In this document: positions 1-6,004 of the stretch, piece by piece
How positions within the stretch are numbered: the first letter of the stretch is position 1
How the letters are laid out: every line of letters begins with the position of its first letter
Assembly: GCA_030633145.1 (NCBI GenBank)
Contig: DAOVTM010000166.1
Location: 1-8,506 of the forward strand
Length of the DNA: 8,506 nucleotides
Direction of reading: 5' to 3'
Source of the DNA: Desulfobulbaceae bacterium
GTDB lineage: Bacteria; Desulfobacterota; Desulfobulbia; Desulfobulbales; Desulfobulbaceae
Program-made: the position numbers and the translations under genes
Notes under the pieces: model-generated
Databases searched by the model: none
Seen by the model: the letters and a program-made list of their open reading frames with translations, nothing else
Told to the model about the DNA's origin: nothing

Positions 1-20
1 AGAGGGATTTTCCGAACAAT

Positions 21-284
21 CTAATCAGCAGCCGGAACACCGTTACGAGCATACTCGTCTGCCTGTAGGTCTTCACGATGTTTGGCAGTTAGTTCGGCAT
101 GACGGCCCCAGAGAAAATAAAAATAACTGCAACCATGATCATGGCTGTCTTTCATCAAGGCAACCCGATCCTCTCTACCGCCCCCCTGCTCAACGGGTTC
201 CAACGGGACACAGCCGAAGAACAAAAATCCCGCTCCCAGTAAAACAAAAACAGAGCGAAAATATAGTGATGTTTTATTCGACAT
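21..284 (-). pseudogene. Small putative lipoprotein with one TPR-like motif, probably truncated by an in-frame TAG
   Basis: From the ATG at 284-282 the frame gives 87 residues. The start is 18 codons inside a longer open frame; I chose it because it puts a short basic N-region (MSNK...R10) directly before a hydrophobic stretch at about 11-24 that ends in LFFGC. This resembles a lipoprotein signal with Cys25 as the lipidated residue, although Phe at -3 is not canonical. Residues 53-87 read like a single tetratricopeptide (TPR) unit: aromatic residues, then WGR, an amphipathic stretch, and a closing VPAAD. The frame ends at TAG (23-21), but past it the same frame continues with I-V-R-K-I-P to the window edge, as expected for the start of a next TPR helix. 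The gene overlaps the 3' end of tmk by 11 bases. A nonsense-truncated TPR lipoprotein gene is likely; an intact short lipoprotein or a sequencing error are alternatives. Function is unknown. Confidence 0.5.
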
Positions 285-915
285 TCGACTTTCCCGGAAA
301 CCTCGATATTTTTTCTTCAACCACTGCCCGAATTGCATCCTGCACCTGCTTCATATCCCTACTCGCATCAATACGGCAGATACATGGGTCATCAAACAGG
401 GCAAACCGTTCAGCGACCTGACGCAACTGTTCAAACTGTTCAAAATCATTGAGTTCCTCTCCCCTGCCCTGACGTATCCGCTCAATGGACAACTCAGGCT
501 CCATGGTCAGCAGGATGACCAGTTCCGGCTGTGGCGCAAAACTATTCAGGGCAAAGATGTCTTCCACATCTGGACCGGCTTCCCCGGCCGCTGTTCCCTG
601 ATAAGCGGCAGTAGAATAGTAATAGCGGTCTGTCAGAACAATTTTTCCCGCTGCTCTTTCCGGTTCAATCAGCTCCCGAACATGGAGACGACGATCCTCG
701 AGAAAGAGAGCCAACTCCTCATCTGGAGTACAACTGCTCCGATTTTTATACAGTTCACGGATACGCAGACCATAGCTGCTGTTAGTGGGTTCAAAGGTGG
801 TCACCACCTGATGCCCGTTCTCCTCCAGAAAACCGGCCAGCATCTTCAGCTGGCTGGATTTTCCGGTACCATCTATGCCTTCAAAGGCTATCAGCATCCC
901 TGTATTCATCTGCAT
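274..915 (-). CDS. tmk: Thymidylate kinase (dTMP kinase)
   Basis: This enzyme phosphorylates dTMP to dTDP with ATP in the cytoplasm, an essential step in dTTP supply. The 213-residue product has the usual length. The P-loop GIDGTGKS is at 13-20, following the FEG strand at 11-13. Other family marks are FEPT at 41-44 (the position of the usual REPG loop), EDRR at 73-76, the DRYYYS substrate-binding motif at 96-101, and an arginine-bearing LID region around 147-153. The start is the ATG at 915; a second ATG two codons downstream is equally possible, since no strong ribosome-binding site separates them. It begins 7 bases after the pdxA stop, so it is probably co-transcribed with pdxA, and its end overlaps the small lipoprotein gene by 11 bases. 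The stop is TAA. Confidence 0.95.
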   Translation of the reverse strand: MQMNTGMLIAFEGIDGTGKSSQLKMLAGFLEENGHQVVTTFEPTNSSYGLRIRELYKNRSSCTPDEELALFLEDRRLHVRELIEPERAAGKIVLTDRYYYSTAAYQGTAAGEAGPDVEDIFALNSFAPQPELVILLTMEPELSIERIRQGRGEELNDFEQFEQLRQVAERFALFDDPCICRIDASRDMKQVQDAIRAVVEEKISRFPGKSNVE

Positions 916-922
916 TGCTCAA

Positions 923-1933
923 TTAAATTTTCTCTTCAGCAACATTCCTGTTCACAACAATTTCAGTTGCTAACTGCCAGGCGGCACTGAGGCTGGCCGC
1001 ATCAGCCAGTCCCTTACCTGCAATATCATACGCAGTGCCGTGATCAACTGAGGTGCGCACTATGGGTAGTCCCAGAGTGACATTCACTCCGTCCTTAAAA
1101 TGGAGCAGCTTAAAGGGGATCAAGCCCTGGTCGTGATACATGGCAATAACTGCGTCAAACTCACCGGTCGCAGCCTTATGGAACACTGTGTCTGGAGGCC
1201 AGGGTCCGGTCAGCTGGGCATCTCCTGCATAGCGGTCTATCACCGGTGCAATGATATCAATTTCCTCCCTGCCAAACATACCCTGTTCCCCGCTGTGGGG
1301 GTTGAACCCAGCCACAGCTATCCTTGGCATTGCGATTGCAAAGTCTTTCTGGAGTGCGTTTGTGGTCATCTCGATGCAGTCCTGGAGTTCAGTCGCTGTC
1401 AGCAGTTCACTGACCCTTGCCAGCGGCTCATGAATAGTCACCAGCACAACCCGGAGGCGACTTCCCGCCATCATCATCCGGTAGCTGTCGGTTCCGGTCA
1501 AATCGGCAAGCATTTCTGTATGCCCTGGATAATGAATCCCAGCCTCGTTCAGTGCCTTCTTGGCAATGGGACAGGTGACCATGGCAGCAAACTCACCCTT
1601 CAGCACCCCCTGAACCGCAGTACGAATATATTTGGCCATGGCAAGGGCAGTATCTCGGTTTGGTTTTCCCCAAACCAGGTTCTCCTTATCAAGTGAGGAG
1701 GACTCCAGCACAGGTACTGTACCAGGTTGGATCTCCTGTCCAGGCAGCCAGCCTGTCGGACGCACTGGTATCTTGAACTGGTCAGCAATTCGGATGAGCA
1801 GTGACAGGTCACCCAGCACCACCGCCGGATGGTGACCCCAGTCAGAGTGATCGGCAAAAAAACGAAGGATGATCTCCGGGCCGATCCCGACAGGACAGCC
1901 CATGGTAACGGCTATAGGTATATTTTCAGACAT
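923..1933 (-). CDS. pdxA: 4-hydroxythreonine-4-phosphate dehydrogenase
   Basis: PdxA oxidises 4-phosphohydroxy-L-threonine with NAD+ in the DXP-dependent pathway to pyridoxal 5'-phosphate. From the ATG at 1933 it is 336 residues, close to the E. coli enzyme. GHTE (His138), the metal ligands His168 (in IHEPL), His213 (in NPHSGE) and His267 (in YHDQG), and the C-terminal run LGLPIVRTSVDHGTA are all present and correctly spaced. The frame also opens at a TTG at 1954, but the ATG gives the usual N-terminus (SENIPIAVTMG), so I prefer it; it leaves 14 bases after yraN. The N-terminal signature reads TMGCPVGIGPE, with Cys and Val where the family usually has an acidic residue and Ala. No other pyridoxine gene is nearby, so partners such as PdxJ must be encoded elsewhere. 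Confidence 0.94.
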   Translation of the reverse strand: MSENIPIAVTMGCPVGIGPEIILRFFADHSDWGHHPAVVLGDLSLLIRIADQFKIPVRPTGWLPGQEIQPGTVPVLESSSLDKENLVWGKPNRDTALAMAKYIRTAVQGVLKGEFAAMVTCPIAKKALNEAGIHYPGHTEMLADLTGTDSYRMMMAGSRLRVVLVTIHEPLARVSELLTATELQDCIEMTTNALQKDFAIAMPRIAVAGFNPHSGEQGMFGREEIDIIAPVIDRYAGDAQLTGPWPPDTVFHKAATGEFDAVIAMYHDQGLIPFKLLHFKDGVNVTLGLPIVRTSVDHGTAYDIAGKGLADAASLSAAWQLATEIVVNRNVAEEKI

Positions 1934-1947
1934 TTTCAATAAAAATT

Positions 1948-2319
1948 TTACCAATAATATTCAAAGGCATTCTTCAACAGCTCAATTGCCGCTTTTCCCT
2001 TCTGCACCTGGACGGAAACAACATCAAAACGAACCTCAGTATCTTCAATGTGGTGATGACTCAGGTAGGATAGGGCAACCCTGGCAATCTGGTGCTGCTT
2101 ACGCTCGTCAACGGCCTCAAAACCGGTTCCACACTGGGTGCCGTGCCTGGTCTTGACCTCGACAAAGACCAGACAGTGACCATCACGGGCAATGATATCA
2201 ATTTCTCCGATGCGGAGGCGATAGTTCTGCTTTATAATCGTATAACCCTGTTTGCGAAGATAACGTACTGCCAGTTCCTCACCGCTCTGCCCAAGGCTGA
2301 TTTTACTATATCTTACCAT
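1948..2319 (-). CDS. yraN: YraN/UPF0102 family protein, endonuclease-like fold
   Basis: This is a 123-residue protein of the UPF0102 (YraN) family, often encoded beside rnhB. It shows GEEL near residues 13-16, GEIDIIARDG at 38-47 and VFVEVKTR at 51-58. The D41 / E54-V-K56 pattern matches the PD-(D/E)XK nuclease-like core expected for the family. The biological role of the family is not settled; a link to DNA processing is inferred from fold and neighbours. I chose the ATG at 2319 over an upstream in-frame GTG at 2325, because GAGG lies 6 bases before the ATG while the GTG is itself part of that ribosome-binding site. The start overlaps the end of rnhB by 7 bases, which suggests translational coupling. 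The stop is TAA. Confidence 0.88.
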   Translation of the reverse strand: MVRYSKISLGQSGEELAVRYLRKQGYTIIKQNYRLRIGEIDIIARDGHCLVFVEVKTRHGTQCGTGFEAVDERKQHQIARVALSYLSHHHIEDTEVRFDVVSVQVQKGKAAIELLKNAFEYYW

Positions 2320-3020
2320 AAACACCTCTGTCTTTCCCGTTTTTCCGGAGAATTTTCCAGACAGAACTCACGCACACCTTTAAAGGTCTTGCGATGAATA
2401 GGGGTGGGGCCATGTTCAGCAATTGCCTGACGATGAGCCTTTGTCCCGTACCCCTTATGTTGTATGAAATTGTACTGAGGATAGCGTTGATGATATTCTT
2501 CCATCAATCGGTCACGGGTCACCTTGGCAATAATTGAGGCTGCGGCAATGGAGCCACTTTTGGATTCACCTTTGACCAGTGTCTGCTGGGGGAGGTACAT
2601 GGGGATCTCAAAGGTACCGTCAACCAATACAATGGCGGGCATAGAAAAATGATCAGCGCAATCGAGTACAGCGCGTCGCATGGCAAGTAGGGATGCCTGC
2701 AAGATATTGATCTTATCAATTTCTTCAGGGGAAGAGATACCGACCCCTATGGCAGCGTCGGATTCATGGAGAAGTGCAAAGAGGGCATTGCGTTTTGAAG
2801 CAGTCAGTTTTTTGGAATCCTGGTAACAGAGATAGTCACAATCAGGGGATAAGATAACGCATCCGGCAACCACAGGCCCAGCAAGTGGGCCACGACCGGC
2901 TTCATCTACTCCGGCAACTGGGGACAGTCCCTGTCTGGTAAACCTGCGTTCATAGAAAAAAGTATCCCCGTCCGAATCAGACGGGGATAATAATGAAAAA
3001 ACAGTACTGCTGTCTTTCAC
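2313..3020 (-). CDS. rnhB: Ribonuclease HII
   Basis: RNase HII cuts the RNA strand of RNA-DNA hybrids and starts removal of single ribonucleotides from DNA. The product is 235 residues, longer than the roughly 200 of E. coli because of extra residues at both ends. The core begins VAGVDEAGRGPLAGP (catalytic D39, E40), then QDSKKL at 67-72, VDG (D134), KGESKS at 150-155 and IAAASIIAKVTRD at 158-170. The position of the fourth acidic ligand, normally Asp in KGDS, is Glu152. The GTG at 3020 is the only conventional start in this frame upstream of the core: the next upstream stop is at 3065-3063, and no ATG, GTG or TTG intervenes. AGGA lies about 13 bases before it, a long spacing. The gene starts 8 bases after the rplS stop, and codons 10-19 fall in a terminator-like hairpin, which may limit expression. 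Confidence 0.93.
   Translation of the reverse strand: MKDSSTVFSLLSPSDSDGDTFFYERRFTRQGLSPVAGVDEAGRGPLAGPVVAGCVILSPDCDYLCYQDSKKLTASKRNALFALLHESDAAIGVGISSPEEIDKINILQASLLAMRRAVLDCADHFSMPAIVLVDGTFEIPMYLPQQTLVKGESKSGSIAAASIIAKVTRDRLMEEYHQRYPQYNFIQHKGYGTKAHRQAIAEHGPTPIHRKTFKGVREFCLENSPEKRERQRCLW
2325..2329 (-). promoter_or_regulatory. Ribosome-binding site that decides the yraN start
   Basis: On the minus strand the bases before the yraN ATG read AGAGGTGTTT. The AGAGG core lies inside the last codons of rnhB, about 5-6 bases ahead of the ATG at 2319. It excludes the GTG at 2325, which lies inside the site. Confidence 0.6.
2956..2989 (-). terminator. Intrinsic-terminator-like hairpin inside the 5' end of rnhB
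   Basis: On the minus strand, TATCCCCGTC and GACGGGGATA form a perfect 10-bp stem (2989-2980 and 2972-2963) with a 7-base loop. One C and then six T follow (2962-2956). The stem has six G-C pairs. The T run is on the minus-strand 3' side only, so the orientation fits transcription leaving rplS. It lies 40 bases after the rplS stop but within codons of the rnhB frame, so full or partial termination would reduce rnhB, yraN, pdxA and tmk transcription relative to rplS. Confidence 0.6.
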
Positions 3021-3028
3021 AGCAACAA

Positions 3029-3379
3029 CTAAATCCTGCTGCGCTCCCGAATACGAGCGGCTTTACCACGGCGTTCTCGAAGGTAATAAAGGCGGGAACG
3101 TCGTACACGACCAAGTGTTACCACTTCGATCTTTTCCAGCCTCGGAGAATGCAGGGCAAAGGTCTTTTCAACCCCTATACCGCCGTGGGAAATCTTGCGT
3201 ACCGTAAAGCTGGCGTTCATCATACCACGTTTACGCTTCAGGACAACGCCCTCAAAGATCTGGATACGCTCTTTACTGCCCTCAATAATACGGATATGAA
3301 CCTTAACACTGTCACCGGCTCGAAAATCCGGGTGATCCAGCCGGATCTGTTCCTGATCGATCTTATCTATAATATTCAT
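3029..3379 (-). CDS. rplS: 50S ribosomal protein L19
   Basis: L19 is a structural protein of the large ribosomal subunit, located near the interface with the small subunit. The 116-residue product has the usual length and the family's run of conserved segments: FRAGDSVKVHIRI near 19-31, IQIFEGVVLKRKRG near 39-52, FTVRKISHGGIGVEKTF near 58-74, HSPRLEKIEVV near 77-87 and a basic tail with RRSRLYYLRERRGKAARIRE. The ATG at 3379 gives the standard N-terminus; the upstream region is purine-rich (AAGAAAAG) without a strong ribosome-binding site. It is preceded by a 92-base leader, unlike the tightly packed genes upstream, which suggests separate control. The stop is TAG. Confidence 0.97.
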   Translation of the reverse strand: MNIIDKIDQEQIRLDHPDFRAGDSVKVHIRIIEGSKERIQIFEGVVLKRKRGMMNASFTVRKISHGGIGVEKTFALHSPRLEKIEVVTLGRVRRSRLYYLRERRGKAARIRERSRI

Positions 3380-3471
3380 AGCTTTTCTTGCTTTTTACGG
3401 GTAACACCCGCAGGATGCCTCCACTAACCGTTTAGTTTAAAAATATTTTATTAGTATGCTGTACAAACAAC
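3380..3471 (-). promoter_or_regulatory. rplS leader, AT-rich with two small stem-loops; possible promoter
   Basis: This is the only sizeable gap between rpsP and tmk. On the minus strand it begins AT-rich, with TTGTTT and, 17 bases later, AATATT as a weak promoter-like pair. It then holds a 5-bp stem-loop (ACTAA, loop ACGG, TTAGT; 3436-3423) and a 7-bp one (TGCGGGT, loop GTT, ACCCGTA; 3412-3396, with one G-U pair) that ends 16 bases before the rplS ATG. The second hairpin forms fully only on the minus strand, since its G-U pair becomes A-C on the other. This could be a regulated leader for L19; no known leader family is recognised. Confidence 0.3.
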
Positions 3472-4050
3472 TCATCTTGTACCCAGCAGCCTGTCCAGAA
3501 TAATGGACGCTGCTGATCGTACCGAGAGATGATTAAACTCACCTGGCCCATGAACTGAGGGCAGGGTCAAATCAACCCGTTCCATAATTTCCGGTGCCAA
3601 TCCCCAGGCCGTTCCAAAGAGGAGCAGGGTTGGGATACCCTGAACAAGTTTATTGCGCAGCTCAGAGTATGAGATACGCTTCCCTTCATTGACATTTCTG
3701 GAAGCACTGGTCGCTACCACCAAGGGTTTACAATCGCTCAACTCAGCCAGTAGCGTGTCGAGAGAATCACATATCCTGATCAGAGAGAGGGCATTGGCCC
3801 GATCAGGATTTACCGTGCCGCCGTATCCCTCTGTCCAGTGGCCGGTAATCTGGGCAGCCAGTTCCTGTTGCTGTTTGTCAGCAGTTACCACCCAATAGTT
3901 GCTTACCCCGAAGGTTCGACCAGCCCTGGCAATATCGTGTAGATCCAGGTTTGTGACTGCGGAACCGATGATCTCATTATTTCGATTCAGCACCGGATAA
4001 TGTATCAGAGCCAGGTCAAGTCGAATATTTGGGTGGAACTTAGCAGCCAT
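3472..4050 (-). CDS. TrmD-linked SPOUT-type RNA methyltransferase (Methyltrn_RNA_4 / TM1570-like)
   Basis: This 192-residue protein resembles the family of putative SAM-dependent RNA methyltransferases that includes Thermotoga maritima TM1570 and is commonly encoded beside trmD. It opens with a strand and loop ending HYPVLNRN (17-24), then VTNLDLHDIARAGRTFGV (32-49). The C-terminal part carries SPOUT-like cofactor-loop segments: LLLFGTAWGLAPE (142-153) and FNHLSVRSAASIILDRLLG (172-190), the knot region expected to bind SAM. The RNA target is not established as far as I know. The ATG at 4050 overlaps the 3' end of trmD by 11 bases, and GAGAG precedes it, so translation is likely coupled to trmD. 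The family assignment is from sequence style and context; the substrate is unknown. The stop is TGA. Confidence 0.82.
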   Translation of the reverse strand: MAAKFHPNIRLDLALIHYPVLNRNNEIIGSAVTNLDLHDIARAGRTFGVSNYWVVTADKQQQELAAQITGHWTEGYGGTVNPDRANALSLIRICDSLDTLLAELSDCKPLVVATSASRNVNEGKRISYSELRNKLVQGIPTLLLFGTAWGLAPEIMERVDLTLPSVHGPGEFNHLSVRSAASIILDRLLGTR

Positions 4051-4807
4051 GTTCTCTCATTACCCGCTGAACATCCTGGTACAAACCACCCTTTTTCAAC
4101 TGTTTAATCTCGTTTGTTGACCACTCAATGGATGCCAGCATGGCTGGTCGCCTGTGCAGGGTTTCTCGCACCGATTCCAGGAAGCGATACTCCTCAATCC
4201 TGCCGTGATCTCCACTGAGCAAAGCCTCTGGCACGGATAAACCACAAAATTCACGCGGCCTGGTATATTGACCATGCTTGAGCAACCCTCGACTGAAGGT
4301 GTCCCGGGCTGCGGAATCCGGGCAGCCAAGCACCCCGGGTAACAGTCTGGTTACCGCATCCACAACAACCATAGCTGCAAGTTCGCCACCAGTGAGAATG
4401 TAGTCACCAATGGAGAGTTCCTGGTCAACATGGAGACGGCTAAACCGTTCATCAACTCCTTCATACCGTCCACAGACCAGTACCAGCTTACCACAGTCCT
4501 CAACTGACAGCCTTTCCGCTGTCTGCTGGGTAAAGGTTTTTCCCCTGGGGGAAAGCAGGATTACCTTGCCCTGGCATCCTGCTTGAACATCTCGCAGACA
4601 GGCTGACAGGGGTTCCGGCTTCATCACCATTCCCTCGCCACCGCCAAAGGGACGGTCATCAGTTGAGGAATGTTTATCTGTGGCCCAATCTCGAATATTG
4701 TGCAGGTTTACAGAAATCTGTCCGGCCTGCCGAGCCCGCCTGAGTATTCCCTCGTCCAGTGGTGAGGTAAACAGCTCAGGAAAAATTGTCAGGATGTCAA
4801 AGCGCAA
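4040..4807 (-). CDS. trmD: tRNA (guanine-N1)-methyltransferase
   Basis: TrmD methylates N1 of G37 in tRNAs with a G36-G37 sequence, using SAM, and so prevents +1 frameshifting. The product is 255 residues, the same as E. coli. Visible marks are FPELF at 9-13, DDRPFGGGEGMVM at 50-62, the trefoil-knot SAM site with GRYEGVDER (113-121) and IGDYILTGGE (133-142), Arg154 and catalytic Asp169 in ARDTF, then YTRP (181-184) and VPEALLSGDH. Residue numbers match E. coli directly. The start is TTG at 4807: it gives the exact family N-terminus (MRFDILTIFPELF) and has GGA about 7 bases upstream. TTG probably lowers translation. It lies 18 bases after rimM and overlaps the methyltransferase gene by 11 bases. 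Confidence 0.97.
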   Translation of the reverse strand: MRFDILTIFPELFTSPLDEGILRRARQAGQISVNLHNIRDWATDKHSSTDDRPFGGGEGMVMKPEPLSACLRDVQAGCQGKVILLSPRGKTFTQQTAERLSVEDCGKLVLVCGRYEGVDERFSRLHVDQELSIGDYILTGGELAAMVVVDAVTRLLPGVLGCPDSAARDTFSRGLLKHGQYTRPREFCGLSVPEALLSGDHGRIEEYRFLESVRETLHRRPAMLASIEWSTNEIKQLKKGGLYQDVQRVMREHGC

Positions 4808-4825
4808 CGAGATTCCAGTTTTAAA

Positions 4826-5362
4826 TCATTTACAGTTAATCTCAAGCAGTCCCGGCGGCAGGGAAACCCGTACCTCATCCTCTTCAATTGATACTATAAA
4901 CTGAGGAACCAGGGGTATCAGGTACTGTTCTCCTTTTTCACTGCGAACTCGAGCGATATTCTGTCCACTGCACAGCATAATACCGTGTATCTGCCCTATC
5001 ACCTGCCCCTGCTCAGTGATCATCAGCCTGCCTTCCAGCTCCCGCAGGTAATAATCATCCTCGCCCAGTTCAGGGAGTTGATCTTCTTCTACATACATCT
5101 CAAAATCTTTCAACTCTTCAGCCTGGTTGCGACTGGTACAGTTTTCCAGTTGAAACAAAACACTCTTTTTCTGTACCCGTGTCCGCTGAACCCGATAACG
5201 AAGAGGTGAACTATTCTGATCCGCTGAAAGCAGAACTTCTTTGTACTGGAGTAAGCCTTCCGGTTCACCAGAGTAGGGAAAGACTTTGACCTCGCCGCGA
5301 ATACCGTGCGGCTTGGTTACCCTGCCAAGAAGAACAAGCTCCTGATGAACCACAGTAGCCAC
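4826..5362 (-). CDS. rimM: 16S rRNA processing protein RimM
   Basis: RimM is an assembly factor for the 30S subunit that binds ribosomal protein S19 and helps mature the 16S rRNA head. The 178-residue product has the usual two-part build: an N-terminal domain with LLGRVTKPHGIRGEVKV (11-27) and a C-terminal PRC-barrel with DYYLRELEG (103-111), GQVIGQI (119-125) and an IPLVPQFI segment (149-156). The start is GTG at 5362, the position that gives the family N-terminus; AGG overlapping the KH gene's TAG stop lies about 8-9 bases upstream. The gap to the KH gene is 8 bases, so translation is probably coupled. The stop is TGA. Confidence 0.95.
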   Translation of the reverse strand: MATVVHQELVLLGRVTKPHGIRGEVKVFPYSGEPEGLLQYKEVLLSADQNSSPLRYRVQRTRVQKKSVLFQLENCTSRNQAEELKDFEMYVEEDQLPELGEDDYYLRELEGRLMITEQGQVIGQIHGIMLCSGQNIARVRSEKGEQYLIPLVPQFIVSIEEDEVRVSLPPGLLEINCK

Positions 5363-5370
5363 AAGCCGAC

Positions 5371-5601
5371 CTATTCGAGGATATCTAACCTGGAACGTTT
5401 ATCCTCTTTTGCGGCCATGGTCGAGAGTACTGCCCGCATGGCCCGAGCTGTGCGCCCCTGCTTACCGATGACCTTGCCTAAATCGTCGCTGGCAACTCGT
5501 AGTTCAACCGTCACCGTACCATCTTCTTCGCTCTCTACCGTCTGCACCGCATCTGGATCGTCAACCAGTCGAGTAGCGATAAAAGTGATAAGCTCCTTCA
5601 T
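5371..5601 (-). CDS. khpA: KH-domain RNA-binding protein, KhpA family
   Basis: This is a short single-domain RNA-binding protein of 76 residues. The KH signature loop IGKQGR is at 45-50 (the GxxG turn), followed by TARAMRAVLSTMAAK, the helix that contacts RNA in this fold. Its place between rpsP and rimM is typical. In Gram-positive bacteria KhpA partners with KhpB and affects cell division and RNA fate; its role in this kind of organism is less known. The ATG at 5601 follows the rpsP TAA with no base between them (TAAATG), a strong sign of translational coupling. The stop is TAG. Confidence 0.93.
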   Translation of the reverse strand: MKELITFIATRLVDDPDAVQTVESEEDGTVTVELRVASDDLGKVIGKQGRTARAMRAVLSTMAAKEDKRSRLDILE

Positions 5602-5859
5602 TTAAACGGCTTCCGCCTGAAGGGCCTTGTTCTTGCTGATTAATGACTTAACAGTCGTGGACGGTATAGCACCCTTTCCCATCCATACATCTAATTTTTC
5701 CGTATCAAGCTTGATTACGCCAGGGTCACGCATAGGATCGAATGTTCCTAAAATATCAAGAAATTTACCATCACGAGGTGCGTGAGAGTCTGCTACTACA
5801 ATACGGTAAAATGGTTGTTTTTTGCGACCTTTTCTGGTTAAACGAATTCGTACTGCCAT
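5602..5859 (-). CDS. rpsP: 30S ribosomal protein S16
   Basis: S16 is a small-subunit protein needed early in 30S assembly. The 85-residue product has the typical length and the conserved N-terminus (AVRIRLTRKGRKKQPFYRIV, 2-21), then ADSHAPRDGKFLDILGTFDP (23-42) and GAIPSTTVKSLI near 63-74. The ATG at 5859 is supported by GGAGG 10 bases upstream, the clearest ribosome-binding site in the window, which fits high expression. The gene heads the run into khpA, rimM, trmD and the SPOUT methyltransferase and is preceded by a 145-base leader. Confidence 0.98.
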   Translation of the reverse strand: MAVRIRLTRKGRKKQPFYRIVVADSHAPRDGKFLDILGTFDPMRDPGVIKLDTEKLDVWMGKGAIPSTTVKSLISKNKALQAEAV

Positions 5860-6004
5860 TGTTCTGTATCCTCCATATCAAAAGCCGAAACATCGCCTTG
5901 GGCGATTGTCTGTCTGACTTCAAAATATTCTGATTTAATCTTTCTGGATTATGTTGTCTGAATTATGTTTTCTAACTTTTAGTATATAGTTACTGGCTAC
6001 TGAA
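5860..6004 (-). promoter_or_regulatory. rpsP leader: possible promoter, hairpin and strong ribosome-binding site
   Basis: This 145-base gap follows ffh. On the minus strand it holds TATACT (5986-5981), a good -10 match but without a clear -35; a 14-bp tandem repeat (5941-5968); a 6-bp hairpin ATCGCC-CAA-GGCGAT (5906-5892); and the GGAGG before rpsP. The hairpin has no direct T run, so it is not a convincing terminator for ffh. A separate promoter for the rpsP cluster is plausible but unproven. Confidence 0.35.
5941..5968. repeat. 14-bp imperfect tandem repeat in the rpsP leader
   Basis: On the plus strand TTTCTGGATTATGT is followed at once by TGTCTGAATTATGT; the two copies agree at 12 of 14 bases. 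The repeat lies between the possible -10 element and the hairpin upstream of rpsP. It could be a binding site for a dimeric regulator placed on successive helical faces, or chance in an AT-rich spacer. Confidence 0.5.

Noticed and set aside
1100..1696. Plus-strand open frame of 198 codons opposite pdxA
   Set aside because: It lies wholly antisense to a well-conserved gene, and its translation shows no recognisable domain.
2993..3427. Plus-strand open frame of 144 codons opposite rplS
   Set aside because: Antisense to a conserved ribosomal protein gene, with no start signal and no family resemblance.
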